A stretch of DNA of 64,000 nt, taken from contig NZ_FNSC01000002.1 in assembly GCF_900105355.1 (NCBI RefSeq), positions 1-64,000 of the forward strand, in the 5' to 3' direction. Each line of letters starts with the position of its first letter. The stretch's first letter is position 1. Below are positions 54,455 through 63,748 of the stretch, in pieces. Both the position numbers and the translations under genes were made by a program. The stretch comes from Pseudomonas anguilliseptica (GTDB lineage: Bacteria > Pseudomonadota > Gammaproteobacteria > Pseudomonadales > Pseudomonadaceae). The notes under the pieces are model-generated. The model had not been told where the DNA came from, made no database searches, and worked only from the letters and a program-made list of their open reading frames with translations.

Positions 54455-55183
54455 GTGCGTTGCGCACCTATGCCTGGTGGCTGGGCTTGGCGCTGTTGGC
54501 GCCTGCCGCTGGCAGTGCGCACGCGTCGTAGCGCACTGCGCCTACCACCAGCTGCAGGGCCATTGAGTGGCGTGGCGGGCGCGGATCTACCGGGTGAGCC
54601 ATTGCGTCTGCTGGTGCTGGGTGAGTCGACCGTGGTTGGCGTGGGTGTGGATGAGCTGGATGCCGCGCTGGTAGGGCAGTTGGCTGCGGCGCTGGCTGCG
54701 CGCAGCGGTCGTCCGGTTGCCTGGCGTGCTTGCGGTGAAAACGGCATTACCGCCGCGCAGGCCCATCAGCGGCTGTTGCCGCAGGTGCTCGATCAGCCCT
54801 TTGATCTGGCGCTGCTGGTGTTCGGCGTCAACGACACCACTCATTTGACCCCATTGCCGCGTTGGGAGGCAGTACTTGGCGGCATGGCTGAAGCGTTGGC
54901 CGCTCGCGGTGTTCGGGTAGCGTTTAGCAGTGTGCCGCCACTGCAGCATTTCTCTGGCTTGCCCTGGTTGTTGCGGCGTTTGCTCGGCATACGTGCCGGC
55001 TTGTTGGATGCGCGCCTGCGCCGGCTGGCGGCGAGCCTGGGGGCTGGGCATCACGCGGTTGAGCTGGAGTTTTCCGCCGAGTACCTGGCGCGCGATGGTT
55101 ATCACCCGTCAGGTCTGGGCTATCGCGTGTGGGCGCAGGGGCTGGCCGTTAGTCTTGCGCCGGCTGCTCGGTGTGCGTCTTAG
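54451..55183 (+). pseudogene. SGNH/GDSL hydrolase, frameshifted
   Basis: GTG 54451 overlaps the purT stop and gives [18 protein letters not shown]; an extra C in CCTGCCGCTGG (about 54511) shifts the frame to a stop at 54529. The rest is in the next frame: GEPLRLLVLGESTVVGVGVD (block I, nucleophile Ser in GES), GENGITAA (block II), ALLVFGVNDTTHLTPL (block III) and ARDGYHPSGLGYRVWA (block V, D-x-x-H). A lysophospholipase- or arylesterase-like enzyme. 3' ends overlap the convergent CBS-domain gene by 35 bases. Confidence 0.87.
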
Positions 55184-56438
55184 GCTTGGTTTGCCAGGCG
55201 CGCACGCTTTTTACCCGGTTGTCTGACGACTGCAGAATCTCCAGGCGGTAAGGGCCGATCTTCAGGCACACGGCGCTGTCGGGGATGCTTTCCAGCGCCT
55301 CGGTCACCAGACCGTTGAGGGTTTTCGGCCCATCGCAGGGCAGGTGCCAGTCCAGTGCTTTGTTGATTTCACGGATATAAGCCGCGCCGTCGATTACCTG
55401 GGTGCCGTCTTCCTGAGGATGGATATCCGGGCTGCGCAGAGTGTCCTGGTTGCTGAAATCACCGACGATTTCTTCGAGGATATCTTCCAGTGTGACGATG
55501 CCGATCACGTCGCCGTATTCATCGACGACGATACCGATCCGGCGTTTCTGCTTCTGAAAATTGATCAGCTGAGTCGACAGCGGCGTGCCTTCAGGCACGA
55601 AATACGGCTCGTTGCAGGCCGCGAGTAGCGCCTCTTTACTCAGCTCGTTGTGCGTCAGCAGTCGGGCAATCTGGCGCATATGCACGATGCCTTCGATCTG
55701 ATTGATATCGGTGTGAAACACCGGCAGGCGGGTGTGGGTTGTATTGGTCAGCAGGCTGATGATGCTTTCAATGTCGTCATCCAGGTTGATGCCGGTGACT
55801 TCGTTGCGTGGAATCATGATGTCATCCACCGTCACCCGCTCAAGGTCAAGAATGCCGAGCAGCATGTTTTGGCGGTTTTTCGGCATGCCGGCGCCAGATT
55901 CACGCACCACGCTGCGCAGTTCTTCGGTGGACAGGCTGTCGCTGGCGCGTTGCGAGGGGTCTACGCCGAGCAGGCGCAGCAGCGCGTTGCTGATGGCGCT
56001 GGTGGCCCAGACCACCGGATAAAGCAGGCGTTGAAGCAGCAGCAGTACGCGGCTGGCGGGAAAGGCCACCAGTTCCGGGCGCAGTGCGGCCAGGGTTTTT
56101 GGAGTGATTTCGCCGAAAATCAGCACCACGATGGTCAGGCCAGCGGTGGCAATTGCGATCCCGGCTTCGCCCCAGATATCCACGGCCAGCACAGTGGCGA
56201 TGGAGGCGGCGAGGATGTTGACCGCGTTGTTGCCAACCAGAATGGTGCCGAGCAGTCGATCCGGTCGGCTGAGCAGGGTGGTGACGCGCTTGGCGCCCTT
56301 ATGCCCTTCCTTGGCCATGTGTTTGAGGCGATAGCGGTTGAGGCTGAGCATGCCGGTCTCCGAGCTGGAGAAGAATGCCGAGCACAGAATCAGAAAAATC
56401 AGCAGCCCAAGCAGGTAGCCGGAGTGAAGGTCGTCCAC
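55149..56438 (-). CDS. CNNM/CorC-family membrane protein (HlyC/CorC)
   Basis: 429 residues: N-terminal DUF21 membrane domain (GYLLGLLIFLILCSAFFSSS, NAVNILAASIATVLAVDIWG, VLIFGEITPKTLAALRPEL), paired CBS domains (VTVDDIMIPRNEVTGINLDD, TRLPVFHTDINQIEGIVHMR, RIGIVVDEYGDVIGIVTLED) and a C-terminal CorC_HlyC domain. Probable Mg/Co efflux or transport regulator. 10 bases from the ypjD gene, with which it forms an operon. Confidence 0.94.
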   Translation of the reverse strand: MDDLHSGYLLGLLIFLILCSAFFSSSETGMLSLNRYRLKHMAKEGHKGAKRVTTLLSRPDRLLGTILVGNNAVNILAASIATVLAVDIWGEAGIAIATAGLTIVVLIFGEITPKTLAALRPELVAFPASRVLLLLQRLLYPVVWATSAISNALLRLLGVDPSQRASDSLSTEELRSVVRESGAGMPKNRQNMLLGILDLERVTVDDIMIPRNEVTGINLDDDIESIISLLTNTTHTRLPVFHTDINQIEGIVHMRQIARLLTHNELSKEALLAACNEPYFVPEGTPLSTQLINFQKQKRRIGIVVDEYGDVIGIVTLEDILEEIVGDFSNQDTLRSPDIHPQEDGTQVIDGAAYIREINKALDWHLPCDGPKTLNGLVTEALESIPDSAVCLKIGPYRLEILQSSDNRVKSVRAWQTKPKTHTEQPAQD

Positions 56439-56448
56439 GGAAGGGGTC

Positions 56449-57249
56449 TCAGATATGCAGGATAAATTCGCGAACCAGCTTGCTGCCGAAGTAGGCCAGC
56501 ATCAGCAGGCAGAAGCCTGCCAGGGTCCAGCGAATGGCTTTGTGGCCGCGCCAGCCGAGTTGGTGGCGGCCCCACAACAGCACGGCAAATACCACCCAGG
56601 CAAAGCACGAGAGAATGGTTTTATGCGCCAAGTGCTGGGCAAAAAGGTCACTGATAAATAGCGCGCCAGATAGCAGCGAGAGCGACAGCAGCGCCCAGCC
56701 AGCCCAGAGGAAGCCAAACAGCAAGCTTTCCATGGTTTGCAGGGGCGGGAAGTTCTTGATCAGCCCGGAGGGGTGCTTGTTTTTCAGTTGATGGTCTTGC
56801 AGTAGAACCAGCAGCGACTGGAATACCGCAATGGTGAGCATGCCGTAGGCAATCACCGAGAGTAGGATGTGGATCAGAATGCCGGGCTGTTCGTTGATCA
56901 GCTGAGTCGTTCCGCTCGGCATAAATTGCGCGAGTATCACGGTCAGCGCGCCTAGCGGGAACAGCAGCAATAAAAGGTTTTCAACGGGGATGCGGATACA
57001 GGCAATTAGGGTCAGCGCGATGACCGCGTAAGCGATCAGGCTGGCGGCATTAAAGAAGTCTAAGGCCAGGCCATCTGAATGATACATCTGCACAAACAAG
57101 CTGCCACCGTGGAAGAACAGCGCAAACACGCCCAAAAGGGCTAGCAGGCGTTTGTCGGGAGCGCTGCGCTGGGCAATACGCCAACCTTGATAGGCTGTGG
57201 CGCCGGTATAAAGGCAGGCGGCGGCTAGGCTGGGTAGCAGAGGGTGCAT
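56449..57249 (-). CDS. ypjD: Cytochrome c assembly-type membrane protein (YpjD)
   Basis: 266 residues, eight or so membrane helices (SLIAYAVIALTLIACIRIPV, NLLLLLFPLGALTVILAQFM, ILLSVIAYGMLTIAVFQSLL, TILSCFAWVVFAVLLWGRHQ). CcsA/ResC-like cytochrome assembly fold; family members near ffh are usually named YpjD and have no proven role. Divergent from ffh, as in other Pseudomonas. Confidence 0.9.
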   Translation of the reverse strand: MHPLLPSLAAACLYTGATAYQGWRIAQRSAPDKRLLALLGVFALFFHGGSLFVQMYHSDGLALDFFNAASLIAYAVIALTLIACIRIPVENLLLLLFPLGALTVILAQFMPSGTTQLINEQPGILIHILLSVIAYGMLTIAVFQSLLVLLQDHQLKNKHPSGLIKNFPPLQTMESLLFGFLWAGWALLSLSLLSGALFISDLFAQHLAHKTILSCFAWVVFAVLLWGRHQLGWRGHKAIRWTLAGFCLLMLAYFGSKLVREFILHI

Positions 57250-57405
57250 AAATCCTTGTCAGGCAAACCCGGAAGAGCCGCAGTGTGGCATATAACCCGT
57301 GCGCCACGAAAGCGTCTGGCGGTGTCGGTGCCTTGCAGTCTTCGCTATAATCCGCGACCTGTTGCAAGCCCACCCTCGGTTCGATAGAGCCTGAAAGGAA
57401 CGCGC

Positions 57406-58779
57406 ATGTTCGAAAATCTGACTGACCGCCTCTCGCAGACGCTGCGAAATGTCACTGGCAAAGCCAAGCTGAGTGAAGACAACATCAAGGACACCCTGCG
57501 TGAAGTGCGCATGGCCTTGCTAGAGGCTGACGTTGCCTTGCCGGTGGTCAAGGACTTCGTTAATAAGGTCAAGGATCGTGCGGTCGGCACCGAAGTGTCG
57601 AAGAGCCTGACGCCGGGCCAGGCGTTCGTAAAGATCGTTCGCGCCGAACTCGAAGAGTTGATGGGGGCGGCCAACGAAGACCTCGCGCTGAATGCCGTGC
57701 CGCCAGCCGTGGTGCTGATGGCCGGTCTGCAGGGGGCGGGTAAAACCACCACCGCTGGCAAGTTGGCGCGCTTCCTTAAAGAGCGCAAGAAAAAGACCGT
57801 GATGGTGGTGTCGGCCGACGTTTACCGTCCGGCGGCAATCAAGCAGCTGGAAACCCTGGCCAATGATATTGGCGTGACCTTTTTCCCCTCCGATCTCAGC
57901 CAGAAGCCAGTGGCGATTGCCGAGGCAGCGATCAAGGAAGCCAAGCTCAAGTTTATTGATGTAGTGATCGTCGATACCGCCGGTCGTCTGGCCATCGATG
58001 CCGAGATGATGGCAGAGATTCAGGCGCTGCACGCGGCGATCAAGCCGGTCGAGACTCTGTTCGTGGTCGACGCCATGACCGGGCAGGACGCTGCCAATAC
58101 AGCCAAGGCCTTCAATGATGCACTGCCGCTGACGGGTGTGGTGTTGACCAAGGTCGATGGTGACGCGCGTGGCGGTGCGGCGTTGTCGGTGCGAGCGATT
58201 ACTGGTAAGCCGATCAAATTTATCGGTATGGGCGAGAAGACCGAGGCGCTGGAGCCCTTCCATCCAGACCGTATTGCCTCGCGCATTCTCGGTATGGGCG
58301 ACGTGCTCAGCCTGATCGAGCAGACCGAGCAGACCCTGGATCGCGAAAAGGCCGAGAAGCTCACCAAGAAGCTGAAAAAGGGTAAGGGCTTCGATCTCGA
58401 AGACTTCCGCGATCAGCTGCAGCAGATGAAGAACATGGGCGGCCTCGGCGGCCTGATGGACAAACTGCCACAGATGGGCGGCGTCAATCTGGCGCAGATG
58501 GGCAATGCCCAAGGCACGGCTGAGAAACAGTTCAAGCAGATGGAGGCGATCATCAACTCGATGACGCCTCAGGAGCGTCGCGATCCGGAAATCATCAGTG
58601 GTTCGCGCAAGCGACGCATTGCCATGGGTTCCGGCACTCAAGTGCAGGACATTGGTCGCCTGATCAAGCAGCACAAGCAGATGCAGAAGATGATGAAGAA
58701 ATTCACTGCCAAAGGCGGTATGGCCAAAATGATGCGCGGCATGGGTGGGATGATGCCTGGCGGCCTGCCGAAGATGTAA
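57406..58779 (+). CDS. ffh: Signal recognition particle protein
   Basis: 457 residues, GTPase of the SRP: N domain MFENLTDRLSQTLRNVTGKA, G1 LMAGLQGAGKTTTAGKLARF, G3 VDVVIVDTAGRLAIDAEMM, G4 VVLTKVDGDARGGAALS, and a methionine-rich M domain (LQQMKNMGGLGGLMDKLPQM, MMKKFTAKGGMAKMMRGMGG). Binds signal sequences and 4.5S RNA to target membrane proteins. Fully intact. Divergent from ypjD. Confidence 0.98.
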   Translation: MFENLTDRLSQTLRNVTGKAKLSEDNIKDTLREVRMALLEADVALPVVKDFVNKVKDRAVGTEVSKSLTPGQAFVKIVRAELEELMGAANEDLALNAVPPAVVLMAGLQGAGKTTTAGKLARFLKERKKKTVMVVSADVYRPAAIKQLETLANDIGVTFFPSDLSQKPVAIAEAAIKEAKLKFIDVVIVDTAGRLAIDAEMMAEIQALHAAIKPVETLFVVDAMTGQDAANTAKAFNDALPLTGVVLTKVDGDARGGAALSVRAITGKPIKFIGMGEKTEALEPFHPDRIASRILGMGDVLSLIEQTEQTLDREKAEKLTKKLKKGKGFDLEDFRDQLQQMKNMGGLGGLMDKLPQMGGVNLAQMGNAQGTAEKQFKQMEAIINSMTPQERRDPEIISGSRKRRIAMGSGTQVQDIGRLIKQHKQMQKMMKKFTAKGGMAKMMRGMGGMMPGGLPKM

Positions 58780-58811
58780 GGAACCCACGTCGACAGCGAT
58801 GTCGGCGCAGG

Positions 58812-58854
58812 CCCCGCTGAAGCGGGGATTTACAGCAAACCCGCCTTTTGCGGG
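58812..58854 (+). terminator. Two hairpins after ffh
   Basis: CCCCGC-TGAA-GCGGGG (58812-58827), then CCCGCCTTTTGCGGG (58840-58854). The 251-base gap to rpsP therefore holds a possible terminator and the rpsP promoter region. Confidence 0.6.
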
Positions 58855-59030
58855 AGCTGATTGGCCGGTTTGGACTGCGGCCCTCAAGCAAATCTTGACT
58901 GCGCGGCCCTATGCGCCTGAAAAAGCCATTTGCAAAAGTCCGGATATTCCTTAGAATGTGCGGCCTTTCGGGCACCCTATGCCCGCCGTGCATTTAGATT
59001 TGCAGCACCGACTACAGGAACTATGTTCAC

Positions 59031-59282
59031 ATGCTAACGATTCGTCTTGCCCTTGGCGGCTCCAAAAAGCGCCCGTTCTACAAAATCAACGTGACCGACA
59101 GCCGTAACCCACGCGACGGTTCGCACAAAGAAGAAATCGGTTTCTTCAACCCGATCGCCCGTGGTCAGGAAGTTCGCCTGTCCGTGAAGCAAGACCGCCT
59201 GGCCCATTGGCTGAGCGTTGGTGCACAGCCTTCTGATCGTGTTGCTCAGTTGTTGAAGGACGCTGCTAAGGCTGCGGCCTAA
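59031..59282 (+). CDS. rpsP: 30S ribosomal protein S16
   Basis: 83 residues: [60 protein letters not shown]. First gene of the rpsP-rimM-trmD-rplS operon. Intact. Confidence 0.98.
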   Translation: MLTIRLALGGSKKRPFYKINVTDSRNPRDGSHKEEIGFFNPIARGQEVRLSVKQDRLAHWLSVGAQPSDRVAQLLKDAAKAAA

Positions 59283-59287
59283 GCAAT

Positions 59288-59824
59288 ATGAGCGCGACGC
59301 CTGTTTCTACCGATGATTTGATCGTTATCGGCAAGATCTACTCTGTACATGGCGTTCGCGGTGAAGTGAAGGTGTATTCCTTTACTGATCCTGTTGCAAA
59401 CCTGTTGGAGTACAAGTCCTGGACGCTTAGGCGCGAAGGCAGTGTCAAGCAGGTAGAGCTGGTCAGCGGACGCGGGAGTGACAAATTCCTGGTCGCGAAG
59501 CTCAAGGGTCTTGATGATCGTGAAGAAGCGCGACTTCTCGCCGGTTATGAGATCTGTGTGCCGCGCAGCCTGTTCCCTGAATTGGCTGATGGTGAGTATT
59601 ACTGGTACCAGTTGGAAGGTCTCAAGGTTATTGATCAAGCAGGGCAATTGCTCGGCAAGGTTGATCACTTGTTAGAAACTGGTGCCAACGATGTGCTGGT
59701 GGTTAAACCCTGCACCGACAGTCTGGATGGTCGTGAGCGCCTGTTGCCCTATTCCGAGCAATGCGTGTTGTCGATTGATCTGGGTGTTGGCGAAATGCGG
59801 GTCGACTGGGATGCGGACTTCTAA
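59288..59824 (+). CDS. rimM: Ribosome maturation factor RimM
   Basis: 178 residues: [40 protein letters not shown] and the PRC-barrel C-terminus ([40 protein letters not shown]). Assists S19/16S processing in 30S assembly. 5 bases after rpsP, 5 before trmD. Confidence 0.97.
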   Translation: MSATPVSTDDLIVIGKIYSVHGVRGEVKVYSFTDPVANLLEYKSWTLRREGSVKQVELVSGRGSDKFLVAKLKGLDDREEARLLAGYEICVPRSLFPELADGEYYWYQLEGLKVIDQAGQLLGKVDHLLETGANDVLVVKPCTDSLDGRERLLPYSEQCVLSIDLGVGEMRVDWDADF

Positions 59825-59829
59825 GCCTG

Positions 59830-60582
59830 ATGCCTAATCTGCGCGTTGAAGTCATTACGCTGTTCCCGGAAATGTTTGCTGCCATCAGTGAATACGGCAT
59901 TACCAGCCGGGCGGTGAAACAGGGCTTGTTGCAATTGACCTGTTGGAATCCGCGCAGCTACACCACTGACCGTCACCACACCGTGGATGATCGGCCTTTT
60001 GGTGGTGGCCCTGGCATGGTGATGAAGATCAAGCCGCTTGAAGATGCTTTGCTTGAGGCGAAGCAAGCTACAGGTGGTGCGGCCAAGGTGATTTACCTGT
60101 CGCCGCAAGGTCGCCAGCTGACGCAGTCAGCAGTACGCGAACTGGCCAATGAGGATGCGTTAATCCTGATTGCCGGCCGCTACGAAGGCATTGATGAGCG
60201 CTTTATTGAGGCGCATGTCGATGAAGAATGGTCGATTGGGGATTACGTCCTGTCTGGCGGTGAGCTGCCGGCCATGGTGCTGATCGACGCGGTAACGCGC
60301 CTTTTGCCTGGTGCATTGGGTCATGCAGATTCGGCCGAGGAGGACTCCTTTACGGATGGCCTGCTCGACTGCCCGCACTACACCCGTCCGGAGGTGTATG
60401 CGGATAAACGTGTTCCCGAAGTGTTGCTTAGTGGCAACCACGAACACATCCGGCGCTGGCGTTTGCAGCAGTCCCTTGGTCGGACCTACGAACGACGCGC
60501 CGATCTTCTGGAAAGCCGCTCGCTTTCTGGAGAAGAGAAAAAGCTGCTGGAGGAATACGTCCGCCAGCGGGACGATAGTTAA
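59830..60582 (+). CDS. trmD: tRNA (guanine37-N1)-methyltransferase
   Basis: 250 residues: [80 protein letters not shown], the trefoil-knot SAM site of the SPOUT family. Prevents +1 frameshifting at G36pG37. Intact. Confidence 0.98.
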   Translation: MPNLRVEVITLFPEMFAAISEYGITSRAVKQGLLQLTCWNPRSYTTDRHHTVDDRPFGGGPGMVMKIKPLEDALLEAKQATGGAAKVIYLSPQGRQLTQSAVRELANEDALILIAGRYEGIDERFIEAHVDEEWSIGDYVLSGGELPAMVLIDAVTRLLPGALGHADSAEEDSFTDGLLDCPHYTRPEVYADKRVPEVLLSGNHEHIRRWRLQQSLGRTYERRADLLESRSLSGEEKKLLEEYVRQRDDS

Positions 60583-60622
60583 TGTATCGATGACCGGCCG
60601 AGGCCTGTCTTAGGAGCGCAGC

Positions 60623-60973
60623 ATGACCAACAAGATTATTCAGCAGCTCGAAGCTGAACAGATGGGCAAAGAGATCCCGACTTTCGCACCAGGTGACACT
60701 GTTGTTGTCCAGGTTAAAGTGAAAGAAGGCGACCGTCAGCGTCTGCAGGCGTTCGAAGGCGTTGTAATCGCCAAGCGTAACCGTGGTCTGAACAGTGCGT
60801 TCACTGTTCGTAAGATCTCCAACGGTGTTGGCGTCGAGCGTACTTTCCAGACCTGCAGCCCGCTGGTCGACAGCCTGGCCGTTAAGCGTCGTGGTGACGT
60901 ACGTAAAGCCAAGCTGTACTACCTGCGTGATCTGTCCGGTAAGGCAGCACGCATCAAGGAAAAACTGGGCTAA
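60623..60973 (+). CDS. rplS: 50S ribosomal protein L19
   Basis: 116 residues: [87 protein letters not shown] ribosome site. Last gene of the operon. Confidence 0.98.
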   Translation: MTNKIIQQLEAEQMGKEIPTFAPGDTVVVQVKVKEGDRQRLQAFEGVVIAKRNRGLNSAFTVRKISNGVGVERTFQTCSPLVDSLAVKRRGDVRKAKLYYLRDLSGKAARIKEKLG

Positions 60974-60989
60974 GTCTCGGTTTTCCAAT

Positions 60990-61018
60990 AAAAAAGCAGC
61001 CTTCGGGCTGCTTTTTTC
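60990..61018. terminator. Terminator of the rpsP-rplS operon
   Basis: AAAAAAGCAGC-CTTCGG-GCTGCTTTTTT: symmetrical 11-base arms with A- and T-runs, so it probably works for both the operon and the convergent gene at 61047. Confidence 0.93.
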
Positions 61019-61046
61019 GTTTCTAGGTTCCCATTATCAAGTGTGG

Positions 61047-61721
61047 CTAGTGCAAGCTGATTTTCAGCGAGGCTTGCGAAAGGTCGATGTCGTGCAGGCT
61101 CAGGCTGCCCATGCTCCGGCCCTGAGGGGCGCCAGCGACGCGGATATTGTCGAAGCGCAGCTCGCCAATCGAGCTGGGCAGGCGCACATTCACCGAGCCG
61201 TCGGCATTGATCACCGAGGTCAGTTTGCTGGTGTCGTACTGCACATCCTTCATAGAGGTTTCCGCCTCAAGGCTGCTCAGTACCGGCATCACCAGTTTGC
61301 TCAGCTGGCCAACAGTGCCTAGGCCGTCACCACTGCCGGCTTGGAGAAACAGGCCCTGCAGCACATCGTCCAGGCCCTGTGCGCTGACATTGCTCATTTC
61401 CATATCCGTCAGTGGGCGCAAGCCGCTCGGTGTTTGCTCCTGGCTAATCGCGCTGGGCAGATTGCGCGGCGCATCGGCACTGGCAATCTGGAAGGGGGTG
61501 AGCAGGGCGGCGACCAGTGTGGCCGCCAGGCGCAGGTTATTCTGCTTGCTGAGGGCCTTTTTCAGTTGGCGTTCTGTTAGCCAGCCTTGCTCGATCAGCG
61601 TCTCGCCGAGGCGCTTATGGTTGGTGAGTTGCAGTTGAATGGCAGCATCCAGCTGGCCGCGGTTAATCAGTCCTTTGCTGATCAGAATCTGACCAAGACG
61701 TGAATGCTGTTGGCTGGGCAT
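61047..61721 (-). CDS. Protein with MshEN-like N-terminus and DUF6160-type tail
   Basis: 224 residues from MPSQQHSRLGQILISKGLIN; residues about 10-55 (GQILISKGLINRGQLDAAIQ, LGETLIEQGWLTERQLKKAL) repeat the GspE/MshEN pattern found in type II secretion and pilus ATPases, here without an ATPase domain. A membrane/signal segment follows (LAATLVAALLTPFQIASADA). Then LRPLTDMEMSNVSAQGLDD, as in Pseudomonas surface proteins with a D-x-E-M-x-x-V motif. Function unknown; perhaps envelope-associated. An upstream ATG (61757) is possible. Confidence 0.7.
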   Translation of the reverse strand: MPSQQHSRLGQILISKGLINRGQLDAAIQLQLTNHKRLGETLIEQGWLTERQLKKALSKQNNLRLAATLVAALLTPFQIASADAPRNLPSAISQEQTPSGLRPLTDMEMSNVSAQGLDDVLQGLFLQAGSGDGLGTVGQLSKLVMPVLSSLEAETSMKDVQYDTSKLTSVINADGSVNVRLPSSIGELRFDNIRVAGAPQGRSMGSLSLHDIDLSQASLKISLH

Positions 61722-61818
61722 GCGTAGGCACCGTTGTGCTGTAGTGGCGTGATGCAATCATGGGCTGCAAATTGATATCTGTCACCCATCCAAGGATAGG
61801 GTGACGATATTGTTGCTT

Positions 61819-63665
61819 TTAGAGCTTGCCGTTACTGGATGGAGCCTGCGGGTCATTAATCAGGGCTACTAGGATCCAGTCCGGACCCGGCAAAATTTCA
61901 AACGGTCGGGTTGCGACATGTATCCAGCCGCCTGGATCGAAAGCAAGTAGAAGCACAGCTTTGTCGCCATGAAGATTCTGGTAGGCCGGCCAGTCAAAGG
62001 TGTTGGTCAGTGTCGTCGTGCGTACCTCTGCGCCTTTGCTTAAGAGGCTGGCAAACTGCGGGAAACTCAGCTCCTGGCTGCCCAGGGGGCGACCGCGCAC
62101 AGTGTCGCGGCTGCGATGTTTGTCGCTGCGTCGGCTTTCAGTGCCTGTGGGCAAGGTAAAGCGGCGATTTGCGGCAAAGTCGTGGCAAAAATGCATGCAC
62201 GCCAGCGCGTTCAGTTCACTGGACGGTGATAGTGCGAGTAAGTGCCCAAGGCCGACCAGATCCAGGTGGGCTTCAGCATCCTGTGAGGTGGGGTTGCCAA
62301 AGTAGGTCGGTAGTTTTTGCATGCGGGCGGCGCTGATGTTTTCCCAGCTGGGGTCGCACAGCAGGACACGGTTACCGAGGTCTTGCAGTGCTGTGCCGAG
62401 TGCCCGAGCCACCGGATTGGCCCCGATGATAAGAAACCCGCTTGGGGCTGGTTCTGCCACCTTCAAGAGTTTGGCCAGCGGCCGCGCGGTCGCGCTCTGC
62501 AAGACCACGGTGCCAATAATAACGGCGAAGGTGAGCGGCACGAGCAGTTGGGCGCCGTCATAGCCCAGTTCCTCCAAGCGGATGGCAAAAATGGCTGAAA
62601 CGGCCGCAGCCACGATGCCGCGCGGGGATATCCAGGCCAGCAGTGCTCGCTCGCGCCAGTTCAGGCTGGAGCCAAAGGTGGACAGCGCCACGTTGAGTGG
62701 GCGGCGACAAACTGGATGATGGCCAGCAGTATCAATACCGCCGGGCCCAGGGCGAGTAGGGCGCCCAGGTCGAGGCGCGCGGCCAGCAGGATGAACAGGC
62801 TGGAAATCAACAGCACGCTGAGGTTTTCCTTGAAGTGCAGAATATGCCGAACGTCGACGCCCTTCATATTCGCCAGCCACATGCCCATCAGTGTCACGGC
62901 GAGTAGGCCAGACTCATGCATGGCTGCGTTCGCGGCAATAAACGCCCCCAGCACGGTGGCCAATACGGCCAGGTTATGCAGGTAGTCCGGCAGCCATTGG
63001 CGCTTTAACACCTGGCCCAGTGCCCAGCCGCTGGCGATCCCGAATCCGCTGCCGCAGGCGATCACGCCAGCGAAGGTCACCAGGCCATTGCTCCAGCCAT
63101 TGCCTTCATTGCTAGCGATGATAAAGCTGTACACGACAACGGCGAGTAGCGCGCCAATCGGGTCAATAACAATGCCTTCCCAGCGCAATGTTGGCGACGG
63201 AGGCTTTCGGGCGGACGACACGAAGCATAGGCACGATGACCGTGGGGCCGGTGACCAGTGTCAGGGTGCCGAACAGCAGTGCCATCTCCCACTCAAAACC
63301 CAGCAGGTAGTGCGTGCTTGCAGCACTGCCCTCCCCCCCCCCCCCCCCCCCCCCCCCCCCCAGGTGGCCAGTGCGCCCACGGTTACCATGCGCCTTACTA
63401 CGCTGCCGATCTCGCGCCACTCGGATAAATGAAGGGTTAGGCTGCCTTCGAACAGAATCAGTGCCACGGCCATTGAGACCAATGGGAATAACAAGCTGCC
63501 GAACAGGGATTGAGGGTCCAGCCAACCCAGTACAGGTCCCGCAAGTATCCCGGCTATCAGCAGAAACAAGATGGCGGGTAGGCGTAAGCGCCAGGCTAGC
63601 CACTGACAGGCGAGGGCGCTTACGCCGATGGCGGCAAAGGCCAGAAGAATATGCTGTTCGTTCAT
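61819..63665 (-). pseudogene. Cation:proton antiporter (CPA1/NhaP-like), three frame breaks
   Basis: Membrane antiporter for Na or K against H, with a C-terminal TrkA_N-like domain. Starts MNEQHILLAFAAIGVSALAC; helices RLPAILFLLIAGILAGPVLG, SMAVALILFEGSLTLHLSEW; core LTLVTGPTVIVPMLRVVRPK, IDPIGALLAVVVYSFIIASN; HESGLLAVTLMGMWLANMKG; ARPLAKLLKVAEPAPSGFLI. Frame breaks: the poly-C tract (63333-63361; antisense G) in ALATW-G(n), two bases lost near 63191 (ANI to LRWEGIVIDP), and one C lost near 62710 (FVA to RPLNVALS). Regulatory half: GANPVARALGTALQDLGNRV. Non-functional as sequenced. Confidence 0.85.
63333..63361. repeat. 29-base poly-C tract inside the antiporter gene
   Basis: An uninterrupted run of 29 C on the + strand (G in the coding direction), preceded by CCCT. 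It sits after the ALATW codons and before SAASTHYLLGFEWE and causes a poly-glycine reading. Such a long homopolymer is extraordinary in Pseudomonas: slippage hotspot or assembly artefact. Confidence 0.9.
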
Positions 63666-63748
63666 CAAGGGTCCTTGTGGTGAGCCCTGGCCCTGCATGG
63701 CCAAGCTGTGAAAGACTAACCTGCTTTAACCTGCCGCCATAGTTCCGT

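Noticed and set aside
57520..58887. 455-codon antisense frame across ffh
   Set aside because: Shadow of ffh; low-complexity His/Leu-rich product typical of antisense reading.
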